Source of the DNA: Amaranthus tricolor
Lineage: Eukaryota > Streptophyta > Magnoliopsida > Caryophyllales > Amaranthaceae
DNA: 64,000 bases
NCBI RefSeq assembly: GCF_026212465.1
Contig: NC_080059.1
Location: forward strand, 21,755,154 to 21,819,153
Direction of reading: 5' to 3'
The notes below the pieces were generated by a model. That model saw nothing but the letters and a program-made list of their open reading frames with translations. It had not been told where the DNA came from and ran no database searches. Within the stretch, counting starts at the first letter, position 1. The number at the start of each line of letters is the position of its first letter. Positions 1 to 11,239 of the stretch are shown here, piece by piece. Made by a program: the position numbers and the translations under genes.

Positions 1-74
1 CACCTCATTTTGGGTGATATAAATTCTAAAATATGAAACTGTGACTCTGGTTTTTTATTTTTGATGTTTGAAAC

Positions 75-509
75 TTGAAAGTTATCAAGGATTTTGTTGT
101 TCAAGCAGCTTGGACTCGGAGATCTCGAGGAGAACCAAGGAAAACCGGTAGGAAATCATGGAAGCAACGGACTGATATGTTCATCAGACCTTTTCTGCTA
201 AATGTATTCTTCTCGAAGCAATTTATTCATGCCAAAATGATGCACCGTGGAACCAGCAAAGTGATATTTGTTGCAACCACGAATGCTAAGGATTTAAGAA
301 CTACCTTGACATCCCTTACTGATAATAATGCATGCAGAGTGGTAGGTAAGCTCATTGCTGAGAGATCAAAAGAAGCTGATGTATATGCCCTGGCCTATGA
401 GCCTCGGAAAGATGAGCGCATTGAGGGAAAGCTTGGCATCGTCCTTGATACCATTAGAGAAAATGGAATCATTTTTGTAGATAAATCTCACATTTTTATG
501 TTATGGTGA
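75..509 (+). CDS. Ribosomal protein L18p/L5e-family exon (partial gene)
   Basis: The open frame encodes a protein resembling the plant L18p/L5e ribosomal-like family, whose bacterial and organellar members bind 5S rRNA in the large subunit. The family-like part runs from about residue 5 (KDFVVQAAW) through RPFLLNVFFSKQFIHAK, a central GKLIAERSKEADVYALAYEP block and the terminal LGIVLDTIRENGIIFV. The last block corresponds to the usual family C-terminus with its reverse-turn arginine-glutamate segment. The first codon of the frame is TTG, not ATG, and it sits just after an AG, so this is more likely an internal or last exon than a complete gene. Similarity seems to end near the GTA codon at 477. 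The final ten residues before the stop look non-conserved and could be intron read-through from a GT donor at 477. No frameshift is visible. Family assignment is from remembered motifs, not a search. An organellar target is possible, but the N-terminus is not in view. Confidence 0.68.
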   Translation: MKVIKDFVVQAAWTRRSRGEPRKTGRKSWKQRTDMFIRPFLLNVFFSKQFIHAKMMHRGTSKVIFVATTNAKDLRTTLTSLTDNNACRVVGKLIAERSKEADVYALAYEPRKDERIEGKLGIVLDTIRENGIIFVDKSHIFMLW

Positions 510-816
510 AGATTGTGTAGAGTGAAATTGTGATTTTACTATTTAGTGCTGGATTGCTTAAGCTACTTTCATGCTTACTTCAAACTCTTACAATATTCCA
601 TTTTAGAGGATATACCCCTGCCTCCTTCATTTTCGAAGGATCAAAAGAACTACTCATGGTTGCACCAAAAGACGCTTTGTTTAGATTCAATTGAGATTGC
701 AGAATGTAGGCTCGAAACTTTGGATGCTTGTATAAATTATTTCAAAAACATAGAAAGTCTGCGTTGTTTAGATTGTAGAAACTTTGAATCCGAGGGCAAG
801 TAGGTCAACTCCTTTG
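510..816. other. No gene recognised; possible 3' part of the L18p gene
   Basis: This AT-rich stretch follows the L18p exon. It contains an acceptor-like pyrimidine-AG at about 600-607 and a short open frame (546-803) starting at a non-ATG codon, with no recognisable domain. It may be intron, 3' UTR or a small downstream exon, and I cannot choose between these. Confidence 0.3.
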
Positions 817-889
817 TCCCATTGAAAAAGCTACATTCGACCTTTAAATATTGGAGCTTTTTGGGTCGAATTTAGCTTTCTCAATGGGA
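817..889. repeat. Imperfect inverted repeat (hairpin), 26-bp arms
   Basis: The arms are 817-842 and 864-889, with a 21-base AT-rich loop. Reverse-complementing the right arm gives the left arm with only two mismatches. It could be the remains of a very small foldback or MITE, or a transcribed hairpin. No flanking target duplication was identified. Confidence 0.7.
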
Positions 890-989
890 TCGGTGACATG
901 GTAGATCTAAATAGGAATTCAGGTTTGTTGATGGTTTCCCCCCACCTGTACGCTGCGAAACACGGACAAGGCAGTCAACTGACGTGTCG

Positions 990-1013
990 CGTGTCCGACA
1001 CGTGTCGGACACG
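990..1013. repeat. Perfect 24-bp palindrome of GTGTCCGACAC type
   Basis: The 24 bases are identical to their reverse complement, centred on ACGT. They lie within a CG-rich subterminal block (970-1045) of the probable DNA transposon and are followed by further CGGACACG copies. Arrays of such short subterminal motifs are typical transposase-binding regions in hAT elements; the role here is inferred. Confidence 0.75.
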
Positions 1014-1860
1014 GACACGCTACGGACACGGCAAGGGACACGTGTGTTATTTAAAAAAAAAATTGAAAAAGCTGAAAATAAACTCCTCAGTTACTCAAAG
1101 GTCACGTACTGTACTGGAATTCCATTTCCCTCCCTCTCAAATCTCAATTCCCTCTCTTGCTCTCATCTTACTCCTCTAACCCTAAAAATTCTACGGCTGC
1201 TCCTCCACCAGGCCACCGCCACCGACGGCTGCGCCTCCATTGCAGACAAACACTCGACGGCTGCTGTAGTGCTGGCTGCTGCTTCGATGCTTCCCTGAGT
1301 GCTGTGGGTCACAGGGTTGTTCGAATAATCCTTACAAATCGATATTTTTGATTTTGTTTCAGGTATTTTCACTCTTTATCCTAAATCCTAATATTAATCT
1401 TGTTCTAATCTTTAATCTTAGTGTTAATCTTAAATTTCTAATGTTGTTGAGTTGTTGTTTTAACATTTATTTTTAAATCTTGATTGTGGGTTCTTTTTGA
1501 TTGTGGTTTGCTGCACTGTGAATGTATTCAAGAAATTAAGAGTTCAATTAAGAAATTATTGGATTGTAAATTAAGAAAACGTACTGTATTGGTCTATTGG
1601 ATTTAGGACTGTGATGGAATTTGTAAATTAAGAAAACGTATTGTATTGTAAATTAAGAAGTTACTTGACTTTGTTGAGGTTGTACTGTGATGGAATTTAG
1701 GACTGTATTAAATATTTGATTTCAATTCAAAGACGATTGAATTTATTTTTTTAATGTGTTTGTTAATGTTATTTGTTAATGTTAAATTGTTAATGTGTTA
1801 TTTGTTAATCTTGATTTATAAATCTTTAATTGTGGTTGTTTGAATTTGAAGAGTTCAATC

Positions 1861-2009
1861 ATGTCTAGTAGTGGGGCTAGTGGCTCTGATTCGTGCAATG
1901 TAAGTGGTGATGCTACAAATGAAGAGGGCTAGTGGATCTTGATGAGCCCGAGTTGAAAACTACTTTTGTAGCGGAGGATGTTGATGGATGTAATATGGAT
2001 GATATGTGA
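1861..2009 (+). pseudogene. Deleted transposase remnant (N- and C-terminal ends fused)
   Basis: An ATG at 1861 opens a serine/glycine-rich frame beginning MSSSGASGSDSC that stops at 1930. A second frame, overlapping from 1926 and shifted by two bases, reads GLVDLDEPELKTTFVAEDVD and ends at TGA 2007-2009 after an acidic tail ending DDM. Low-complexity N-termini and acidic tails like these occur at the ends of plant hAT-type transposases, so I read this as the two extremities left after an internal deletion. No BED zinc finger, RNase-H-like core or dimerisation region remains. It cannot encode a functional transposase. An unrelated short coding relic remains possible. Confidence 0.35.
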
Positions 2010-2425
2010 TGATCAAACTTATATTACCTATTTATTTGGTTTTCTTTGATTTGGTTTAAATGACTATTTTTAAATACTCCTGTTGTTTATTTGGTACTTA
2101 TTTGAATGTTATGTGAGTTTTATATTTTTAAATAGTTTATTCACAAATATAAAATGAAAGATTGTAAAATTATCTTTAATTTGATATATTTATTATATTA
2201 CCATTTTCGTGTCCCCGTGTCCGCCATTTTTAAGTTGGCGTTTTCCCGTACCCGTGTCGTGTCTGCGTCCGTATCCGTTTTAGTGCAACCTAGCCTGTAA
2301 GGAGGAGGTTATAGAATAGGATTTGAGATTTACTGATATAATTATCGTGTTAATCATCAGGAGTTTCTTGAGCTTTTCATCAATGCTACTCTTCTCGAGC
2401 CACTACATTTTCTCCAATATTAGGA

Positions 2426-2430
2426 CCCTT
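2426..2430. repeat. Left target-site duplication of Cassandra (CCCTT)
   Basis: CCCTT immediately precedes the left LTR and is repeated exactly at 3087-3091, immediately after the right LTR. Five bases is the expected size for LTR-retrotransposon integration. Confidence 0.9.
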
Positions 2431-2701
2431 TGTAACATCCCGGCCCCTCGGACCGCTGGTGAGTACTCATGGAGACTGTAGACTAGCCCCACGAACCAAC
2501 ACAAGTCTTTCCAGCGCACTTTGGTCTCACTCGTGCGTACCCAGGAAAACTTCCCAGGAGGTCACCCATCCTAAGATTGCTTCCCACCAAGCACGCTTAA
2601 CTGTGGAGTTCTTTGCAAATGGGCTCCCTAGAAAAGAAGATGCACCTTGTTGATATGAGTGGTCTATCAATCGTTTTTCAAGCTAAATTTGGGGTATTAC
2701 A
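2431..2701 (-). repeat. Cassandra LTR (3' LTR in element orientation)
   Basis: This copy is 271 bp and begins TGTAACATCCCGG and ends GGGGTATTACA on the plus strand. Because the element reads on the minus strand, it is the downstream LTR. It aligns without gaps to 2816-3086. Confidence 0.93.
2531..2611 (-). other. 5S rRNA-derived segment inside Cassandra LTR
   Basis: On the minus strand this reads AGAACTCC, AGTTAAGCGTGCTTGG and AGGATGGGTGACCTCCTGGG, matching the 3' half of plant 5S rRNA including the internal promoter region (A-box-like and C-box words). It is not a 5S gene: the 5' half and the normal 3' end are absent, and several bases between the boxes differ. Confidence 0.9.
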
Positions 2702-2801
2702 CTCACCCCACTTAAGAATACAACGTCCTCGTTGGACCGTAACTTCAGGATCTTTTTCCCCACTAGGTGCACTGAACACTATCAGCCACGGTCGCAGGGT
2801 T

Positions 2802-2813
2802 GCTCTGATACCA
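2802..2813 (-). promoter_or_regulatory. Primer binding site for initiator tRNA-Met
   Basis: The minus strand reads TGGTATCAGAGC, the standard plant initiator-methionine tRNA primer binding site. It lies two bases inside the upstream LTR and sets the minus-strand orientation of the element. Confidence 0.92.
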
Positions 2814-2815
2814 TT

Positions 2816-3086
2816 TGTAACATCCCGGCCCCTCGGACCGCTGGTGACTACTCATGGAGACTGTAGACTAGCCCCACAAACCAACACAAGTCTTTCCATT
2901 GCAATTTGGCCTCACTCGTGTGCACCCGGGAAAACTTCCCAGGAGGTCACCCATCCTAAGATTGCTCCCCACCAAGCACGCTTAACTGTGAAGTTCTTAG
3001 CAAATGGGCTCCCTAAAAAAGAAGATGCACCTTGTTGATATGAGTAGTCTATCAATCGTTTTTCAAGCTAAATTTGGGGTTTTACA
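2816..3086 (-). repeat. Cassandra LTR (5' LTR in element orientation)
   Basis: This is the 271-bp upstream LTR on the minus strand. Its own 5S-like segment is at 2916-2996, with the AGGATGGGTGACCTCCTGGG box unchanged relative to the other copy. It is followed by the matching CCCTT target duplication at 3087-3091. Confidence 0.93.
2916..2996 (-). other. 5S rRNA-derived segment inside second Cassandra LTR
   Basis: This is the counterpart of 2531-2611 at the constant 385-base offset. The GTTAAGCGTGCTTGG and GGATGGGTGACCTCCTGGG words are intact, while linker bases have drifted. Conserved promoter boxes with a drifting linker fit a retained pol III-like promoter function, which is an inference. 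Confidence 0.9.
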
Positions 3087-3091
3087 CCCTT

Positions 3092-3193
3092 CCTGATAGT
3101 ATGTAATTCAGCATGCAACTTGTGATGTATTCTAACCCTCCTAAATTCACCGTAAGTCCATGAAGAGGAAGAGCCATAATAGGGCTTTGCAGA
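3092..3193 (-). CDS. Candidate exon of an unrecognised minus-strand gene
   Basis: On the minus strand a pyrimidine-rich acceptor ending CTTCAAG precedes an open stretch coding SAKPYYGSSSSWTYGEFRRV followed by RIHHKLHAELHTIRKG. The composition is protein-like, rich in charged residues with balanced codon use, unlike the surrounding AT-rich sequence. The Cassandra target site falls right at its downstream edge. If the element and one target copy are removed in thought, the same frame continues into 2425-2386 and reaches a stop at 2386-2388. This may therefore be the last exon of a gene, disrupted by the insertion. I recognise no domain. Alternatively the exon ends before the insertion and the element sits in an intron or UTR. 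Confidence 0.35.
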
Positions 3194-3773
3194 CTTGAAG
3201 GACAGAGAGAGAAAAATGAAGAGCATATCAACTAGGAGAGAGAAACGGAAGCCATGGACGTAAAACTCAGAAAAGAGAGCAAAATGAAGAGTAACTTGGT
3301 TGATGAGCATGAATGAAGTACAGTATTCCAGGACAAGAAAAGTTGCTACAGAATGCCAGAAATTACTACGATCCCTCAGCCATTGATTCAAATAATATTA
3401 ACAATTTCATATCATAAAAGATATCTGAAAAGTAAAGGAAAAAAATCTCAATTGTAGTCAAAAATCAATTACACATGCGATGAGCTCCAACAGAAAACCT
3501 TGATCAACTACATTCGTTAGTATCTAACCGAAGATTTTAGCTACAAATCATTGCTTTCTTCCTCTTCCTTTCTTTGACGGCTGTGCCTCTAATTGTTCTT
3601 TCCCTGTGACTTCTGCTATGTCCACTATAGAATACACAAGACAAGGAACTATATATCAGCGAAACAAAGGCAACAACACTATTTTCAAGTCCATAGAAAA
3701 AGTCTCCGCTAAATCTCAACAAAAGTAGGAAAGAAAGAAGAGTGGAGAGATGGGGTAGAAAAAAGAATGGTAC
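3194..3773. other. Probable intron or non-coding sequence
   Basis: This stretch lies between the two candidate minus-strand exons. It is AT-rich with a purine-rich GAGAGAGAAA tract on the plus strand, giving a polypyrimidine tract upstream of the exon on the minus strand. Open frames here are short and hydrophobic-biased, with no domain seen. Confidence 0.35.
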
Positions 3774-3867
3774 CTTCAGGACCATGAGCCATCAAATCAA
3801 AGAATATATTGTTGAGCTTCTCCATCTTCTTTGCATCTTGTGCTTGATCAGTCTTAAATTTAAGGCA
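3774..3867 (-). CDS. Candidate internal exon of an unrecognised minus-strand gene
   Basis: On the minus strand an acceptor-like CTGCCAG ends at 3868 and a donor-like GTACC begins at 3773, bounding 94 bp. The open frame in between begins CLKFKTDQAQDAKKMEKL and continues NNIFFDLMAHGPE. It is helical and charge-rich, quite unlike translated AT-rich intergenic DNA. It probably belongs to the same gene as the candidate exon at 3092-3193. I do not recognise the protein, and the splice sites are predictions by eye. Confidence 0.38.
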
Positions 3868-5014
3868 CTGGCAGTCCCATCAGCAAATACTAAGTCAGAA
3901 ACTCGAAGAAGGATCTATTTACTTAATACTACTGCGGGGATTTGAATCTCAAATTGATTGCAGCAATAAATGGAAATTTTCAGGCAACTCAGATGAACAT
4001 CATTCCACACTAACAAATATTAATACACAATAGTTATTGGGTCTCAAGTCTTAACTTATCATATTCTGAGTTCTAGCACAAAGCCGCAGTACACAAACTG
4101 TGCTTAATAATTAACCCAATTATTTGAAAGTCAAGCTAAATATCAGAATCCTTTCAAAATATGGTCAGCTGAAGAGTTAGGCAAGCCTTCAGGACTTCAC
4201 AAAGCAGACAATGAAATCAACAAAAAAACTTGTGTAACTTGAACATCAAAATATCCTCACTGACACATCATCAGAACTCACACTCATTTTAAATTATATT
4301 CCCCTTTAGATGTTCTTCTCCTTTTTCTTCATTAACAGTAAATTCCAACAATACCTGCTCAACTGGTAGACATAATACCTGTGTATAACTTAAGCATCCA
4401 TTTATAGTTGTGGGAATCCAAAGTTTGTTTAAGCTATCAACATTAACAACTAACTCAATCTCCACATAACATGTCAGACAACTGACACACTTATCGGTTA
4501 CCATAAGAGAAATCCACAAGTGTCTCATACTAAAGCAACCAGAGGCTAATACCAAGAGTGACGCTCTAGAGAAAGAAATGCCAGAATGTTTTCCACATTC
4601 CCACAGCGAACTTATCCCAAATTACTTTCTGAATCAATCCTCTAATCAGTTAAATCAAAATAAAAGCATGCCTAATCTTTATAGTAACTATTTTAAAAGC
4701 AGGCTACATCATATTCTATCAGAAAATTATGCAAAACCATCAGAACTAAGGATTCAATATGACAGCAGGCTTCTCTTCCACAACATAATATTTTGATTTC
4801 TATTCAACCCCTAATTGCTCCAAAACCATTCACCACATTGAAAATCCTTCGGCTATAGAAAATAAGCCAATGCCAAACTTGATAAATCAGACTGTAGATA
4901 AAATATAAAGCCACGTCTATAAATCCTCAGCCTAGTCACAGCTTGACATCAAGATCACGAGCCTTCATGGGAATAAACCTAGTAACCAGGATTGAGGATT
5001 GATCTGAGTCGCAG
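3868..5014. other. No gene recognised; AT-rich intron or intergenic sequence
   Basis: No reading frame here looks protein-like on either strand. If the minus-strand gene is real, its upstream introns and exons should lie here, but I could not identify another convincing exon. No repeat boundary was seen. Confidence 0.3.
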
Positions 5015-5575
5015 AGTTTTAGTTTTAAAAAGCGTGCCTCGATTTGCACCTTGTACGCCTCGAGCTAAAGTTCAGCTGAAAACGCCTTGGCCAGGTGAGG
5101 TAAAGCCCACTATATGAGGCATGCGCCTTGGGCGCCTTGATGTGCTTCACGCCTTGTGAGCCCGGTGTACCTGCTTATTGGGCTGAGTAATTGACTTATG
5201 CTTGTTTGTTCATAAAAGAAATAAAACTTAAAACCCAAATATACTTAAATATGAAGTTCAAAAAACCATTGCTTATTTAAGAAAATAAAAAACATGCGAA
5301 CAAGAAAATAACTTTCGGAATTCTTCATATTCTCATCATAATAGTTTTGTGCTAAAGTGGTGTTTCCCGCAAGGATAATGAATGTTTTCAAGCTTATTGA
5401 TACTAAAATATGAATATCATGTTCTTCGAAGTGTTATATATGTTGTAAAATTGATTTTTAAGCTTTAGTGAAAAAGTGAGCCTCGCCTAAAAAAAGCTCA
5501 CGCCTTCGCCTTGCGCTTTGCGCCTAGGCTCTAAGGATCTTTTGCGCCTCGTGCTTCTTAAAAATAAGCACGGAG
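5015..5575. mobile_element. Transposon-like block with GCGCCT-rich ends
   Basis: The left edge reads TTTTAAAAAGCGTGCCTCG. The right edge, reversed, reads TTTTTAAGAAGCACGAGGCG, so the two ends form a degenerate inverted repeat. Both end regions (about 5025-5180 and 5480-5560) are packed with GCGCC, GCCTTG and CTCGCC words, while the middle is AT-rich and has no coding potential. This structure is typical of short non-autonomous DNA transposons of plants. The superfamily is unknown, and no target duplication could be established. Confidence 0.4.
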
Positions 5576-6094
5576 TGGGGTCGGGACTCGGGAACGAAAT
5601 TCACCAATTTTAAAAATCTGAAGTCAGGTCGATAAGATTTTTGGTCGAGTTTTCATAGATGGCGAGACGATTCAAACCAAATCAAAGTACGATTTGGGGT
5701 CGATTACTAAAAGTAAGTAAAAATAAAACATAGAAAAATAAGTTGAAAGTCCTTAAATAAGAAGGAAAAAAAAAGGAAAATGAAAAGATGGAGGAAAAAA
5801 AGAAGATAATTATTATAAAAAAGGTAAAGGAAAAATTTCCTCATGTGGCTGGGCTTTTCTGAATTGCTAAATACAGCCAGTTTGGCATTTAACTTTTGCT
5901 CTTCTCAAAGAAAACCTAGAAGAGTGTATGGAGCATTGTTACTCGAAACGCAATACGGTTTGGAACGTGAGACGGGAACGAAAATACGAGATGCTATCGA
6001 AGTGACTCAAACATGCTATGACATGTGCAAGTAAAAGATAACAAAATGTAGAAGAAGAAGAAGAAGAAGTGAAGAAGGTTGTGTTAGAGAAAAG
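5576..6094. other. No gene recognised; purine-rich sequence with GAA tract
   Basis: The segment is AT-rich with long A/G runs (5755-5830). A GAA microsatellite at 6051-6069 lies just upstream of the candidate first exon at 6095 and could be part of a 5' UTR. No convincing coding region is visible. Confidence 0.35.
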
Positions 6095-6149
6095 ATGGTG
6101 AAGAACGTTTACAATGAGTTGTTTCAACAAGGGACTCCTTACCTCAAAG
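6095..6149 (+). CDS. Candidate first exon, MVKNVYNELFQQGTPYLK
   Basis: The first ATG after a GAA-rich leader-like stretch starts 18 codons of protein-like composition, ending at a consensus-like donor AAAG|GTATTT at 6150. An AT-rich intron-like sequence follows. A possible acceptor lies at about 6346 (CTATAACAG), but the sequence after it soon meets stops, so no second exon is established. The family is unknown. It could be the start of a real small gene, a relic of a captured gene end, or chance. Confidence 0.25.
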
Positions 6150-7129
6150 GTATTTCTTACAAATATCAAGCATACTACTGTTATTTATTACAACCATATA
6201 TTTGGACTAGATTGCACTACCTTACCCTCCCACAAAATCTAACCGATTCATTCCCCCTAGAATATTCCATAATATGTTAATGCAAAATAGCCTGCAAGTT
6301 GTACTTAATCTGTTATGCTGACACGTCATTCCTCTTCTATAACAGATTTGGCAGTTGCTGCTTGTACTTGCATTATTTGATAAGTAATCCAACGTTTCTC
6401 CCTACTGAAGGGCATAGCAGAACGATGGGTATGTTTTTTGGTGTTATAATTTACTCTAAATAATTATCTAAATATAGATACTGGTAAATAATAGATACAA
6501 GTACAACACTAAAAAAATCCAACAGTAGAACAGTAAGGAAGAAAAGAAGAAAAAAAGTAAAAGTAAATAAAGTAAAGTTATAAAAAGTAAGAGTAAAGAA
6601 AGAGTAAGTCAGAAAATTATGGAGAAAGAAGCGGATGTAGGGATGGGCATGAGTCGGATCTAGATCAGGTCCAACTAGAACCAGATCCATACCCTATTTT
6701 TTAATGGACCTAGACCTGGACCCAGATCCATAAGGTCTGGAAAATTTAGACCCAGACCCATATAGATTTGGTCCAAAATAAATTTTACAATTTTCGTCCA
6801 TTCGTATAAAATTATTTATTCATTTTAAACTAACAAGGAACTTCGTTCTTATATTTTGTACTAATTGTGCGACCAATTATATGAAGTATTCCAACATTCA
6901 AAATTTGAAACGAAATATTTGTTAAGTCTTTTGATTTTTAAAGTATAAATAGATACAACAACCACATTTCAAATTACATAAACCAACAAAGTTTAAGCAA
7001 TTAGGGTCAATCATCGAGAGTAATTGGGAGATCAATAGAGATGTAATCTATCGAATAAAAACGGGTGGATAAAATAGAGAGCGATTACTAGGCTGCTATA
7101 TGATAAGAATTTCCCACTAGATTAAAAGG
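6150..7129. other. No gene recognised; degenerate repeat words
   Basis: The stretch is AT-rich. From about 6650 to 6780 the words GACCCAGATCCA and GGTCTGG recur in both orientations after GGATGGGCATGAGTCGG, resembling the subterminal region of a plant DNA transposon. No second end was found. The rest shows no structure I can support. Confidence 0.3.
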
Positions 7130-7571
7130 TAAATTTTACCGAGTGGCCATTAGCCATGCATTATTGTATAGGATAGAATGTTGGCTGGTAAAAAAGTTCG
7201 TTGAACGAAAAATGAATGTAGCGGAGATGAGAATGTTGAGTTGGATGTTTGGGCACAGAAGGATAAATATAATTAGGAACCAGAAGTTGAGAGAGAGGCA
7301 AGGGGTCGCCCTTTTGTGAGCAAAGTTGCATAAAAACAAGTCAAGTTGGATTTGACATATGAAGAGGAAGAGCGGAGATGCACCAAAGTGAATGGTGGAA
7401 AGCCTTAGTAGTGGAGGGCAACAGAAGTTGAGGTAGAACCAAGAGAACGTGGAATAAACAAATAAAAATTGACTTGTAGAAGTTGCACCTTTCTGAGGAC
7501 CCGACTAGGGATAAAAATAGTTGGAGACATCATATTTGTGTTTTAGATTATTGATAGTTCCCGTCTCCTTT
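7130..7571 (+). pseudogene. LINE reverse-transcriptase C-terminal remnant, part 1
   Basis: From 7158 the plus strand encodes ALLYRIECWLVKKF followed by NVAEMRMLSWMFGHRR. This matches the C-terminal region after the reverse-transcriptase domain of plant LINE-type retrotransposons, whose usual form is a ..LYGSECWPVK..MNVAEMRMLRWMCG.. motif. After the stop at about 7318 the homology continues in other frames: HMKRKSGDAP-like at about 7355, then a DPTRDKNSWRHHI-like tail at about 7497-7535. Several stops and frameshifts are therefore present. The reverse-transcriptase catalytic region and endonuclease are missing, so this is a 5'-truncated dead copy. The element is interrupted at 7571 by a solo LTR and resumes at 10388. 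Confidence 0.78.
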
Positions 7572-10387
<2,816 letters not shown>

Positions 10388-10705
10388 CTTTTACCCTTTT
10401 CTATCTTAGTTATCTATTCGGGTTTTTAGTTTCCTTTTGTTTTTCTTTTTTATGATTCAGTTACAATTTTAATGTGGTTTATTTGTTATAGATGCCTTCC
10501 TAGGCGAGAATGCGAGATGTATACCACTCACATTTCTCTTTGTAGGGCCCATCCTTTTAGGGGATTATTTGTGTGCGTGCAGTCCTCTGCGCCCTTTCCT
10601 TGTAGGGAGTACGGGTATGGTCTGTCCGCTTCCTTCCTCTCCCAGACCCCGACCTATGCAGGATACTAGGTTGATAACTATGACTATTACTATGACTTTT
10701 ATGAT
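10388..10705 (+). mobile_element. LINE 3' end, part 2 (continues from 7571)
   Basis: This resumes the LINE interrupted by the solo LTR. It contains a 3' UTR typical of plant LINEs: AGGCGAGAATGCGAGATG, CATTTCTCTTTGTAGGGCCC, CAGTCCTCTGCGCCCTTTCC, then GTATGGTCTGTCCGCTTCC, CCAGACCCCGACC and TGCAGGATACTAGGTTG. It ends in an irregular ACTAT repeat instead of a clean poly(A) or TTG tail. No coding sequence is present. Confidence 0.72.
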
Positions 10706-11044
10706 ACAATGTGTTTAGAGTTTATAGACGAGTAAGGGGTGGGTGGGTATGAGGTGAGGATAGGGCGGTATGATGTAGCCTGTGGGTATAGAGTGGCTAT
10801 GTGGTGGATATGGGGTAAGTATAAGATGGACATGGCATATAGTGGGTGTGGATAATTTCGGATAAAAACCTATTTGAGTAGGCGTGGGTATGAAATTGTA
10901 CCCGTCATAGGCAGTAGATAAATGGTGGGTATGATAATTTATGGAATATTTTGATAAGTAATAAAAATATTTTCTATTTCAAATTACAACTGTTCATGTT
11001 GAAATTTTGCAACTTTCTCCCACTTTTTTTTTGGGAACTTGTAC
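10706..11044. other. Transition sequence before the satellite; no gene
   Basis: The first part (10734-10930) is G-rich with recurring GGGTATG and GTGGGTAT words and a matching GTACCCGTC, resembling a degenerate DNA-transposon end. From about 10930 it is AT-rich unique sequence. It ends in a T9 run at about 11025-11033, then GGGAACTT, and the satellite begins within about 15 bases. Confidence 0.45.
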
Positions 11045-11239
11045 TAATTTATGCATTTTATGTATTTTTTAAGCTTTTTTGGCACTTTCGCGCATAAAAT
11101 AGCTCAAACTTATTTTGTTTTGCATGAAACATGGCACACAACACTATTTGGTATATATTATTGTGTTGAAGTTGTTAGAATTGAAAATAATAGTCATATG
11201 CTAGAAATTACGTGTTAAGTTGCGATTTTATGGGTTTAT

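Larger units (their letters stand above)
951..2293 (+). mobile_element. Probable non-autonomous hAT-like DNA transposon
   Basis: The two ends carry related CG-rich sequence in opposite orientation. The left end reads GCTGCGAAACACGGAC and the right end, on the minus strand, reads GGTTGCACTAAAACGGATA. Both continue into strings of GTGTCCG/CGGACAC words. The hexamer CCTGTA flanks both ends (945-950 and 2294-2299) and may be part of a target duplication; hAT elements make 8 bp, and only six clearly match here. Inside is a CT-rich leader with CCCTCTC and CTAACCCTAAA words typical of a plant 5' leader. An AT-rich non-coding body follows, then a short remnant reading like the start and end of a transposase brought together by deletion. 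The superfamily is inferred from the ends and is uncertain; a Mutator-like element is the main alternative. Confidence 0.42.
2431..3086 (-). mobile_element. Complete Cassandra-type TRIM retrotransposon
   Basis: Two direct repeats of 271 bp each (2431-2701 and 2816-3086, constant offset 385, no indels) flank a 114-bp interior with no coding capacity. LTRs begin TGTAACATCC and end TTACA. On the minus strand the interior starts with a 12-base initiator-Met primer binding site, TGGTATCAGAGC (2802-2813 reversed), two bases from the LTR. It ends with a purine-rich tract, AAGTGGGGTGAG, directly before the other LTR. This fixes the direction as minus. Each LTR contains sequence matching the 3' half of 5S rRNA, the hallmark of the Cassandra group of terminal-repeat retrotransposons in miniature. 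These are non-autonomous and rely on proteins of other elements. A perfect CCCTT target duplication flanks it. The LTRs differ at about 15 of 271 positions by hand count (about 5.5 percent), so the insertion is neither brand new nor ancient. Confidence 0.95.

Noticed and set aside
898..1372. Overlapping frames at 898-1372 on both strands
   Set aside because: They coincide with the CG-rich terminal motifs and CT-rich leader of the DNA transposon and have no protein family features.
2531..2996. Two 5S rRNA genes
   Set aside because: Only the 3' half of 5S is present, and both segments sit at the same place within paired LTRs of a Cassandra element.
3068..3391. A single 107-residue minus-strand protein
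   Set aside because: The frame crosses a probable splice acceptor and runs into the Cassandra LTR; only the part at 3092-3193 looks coding.
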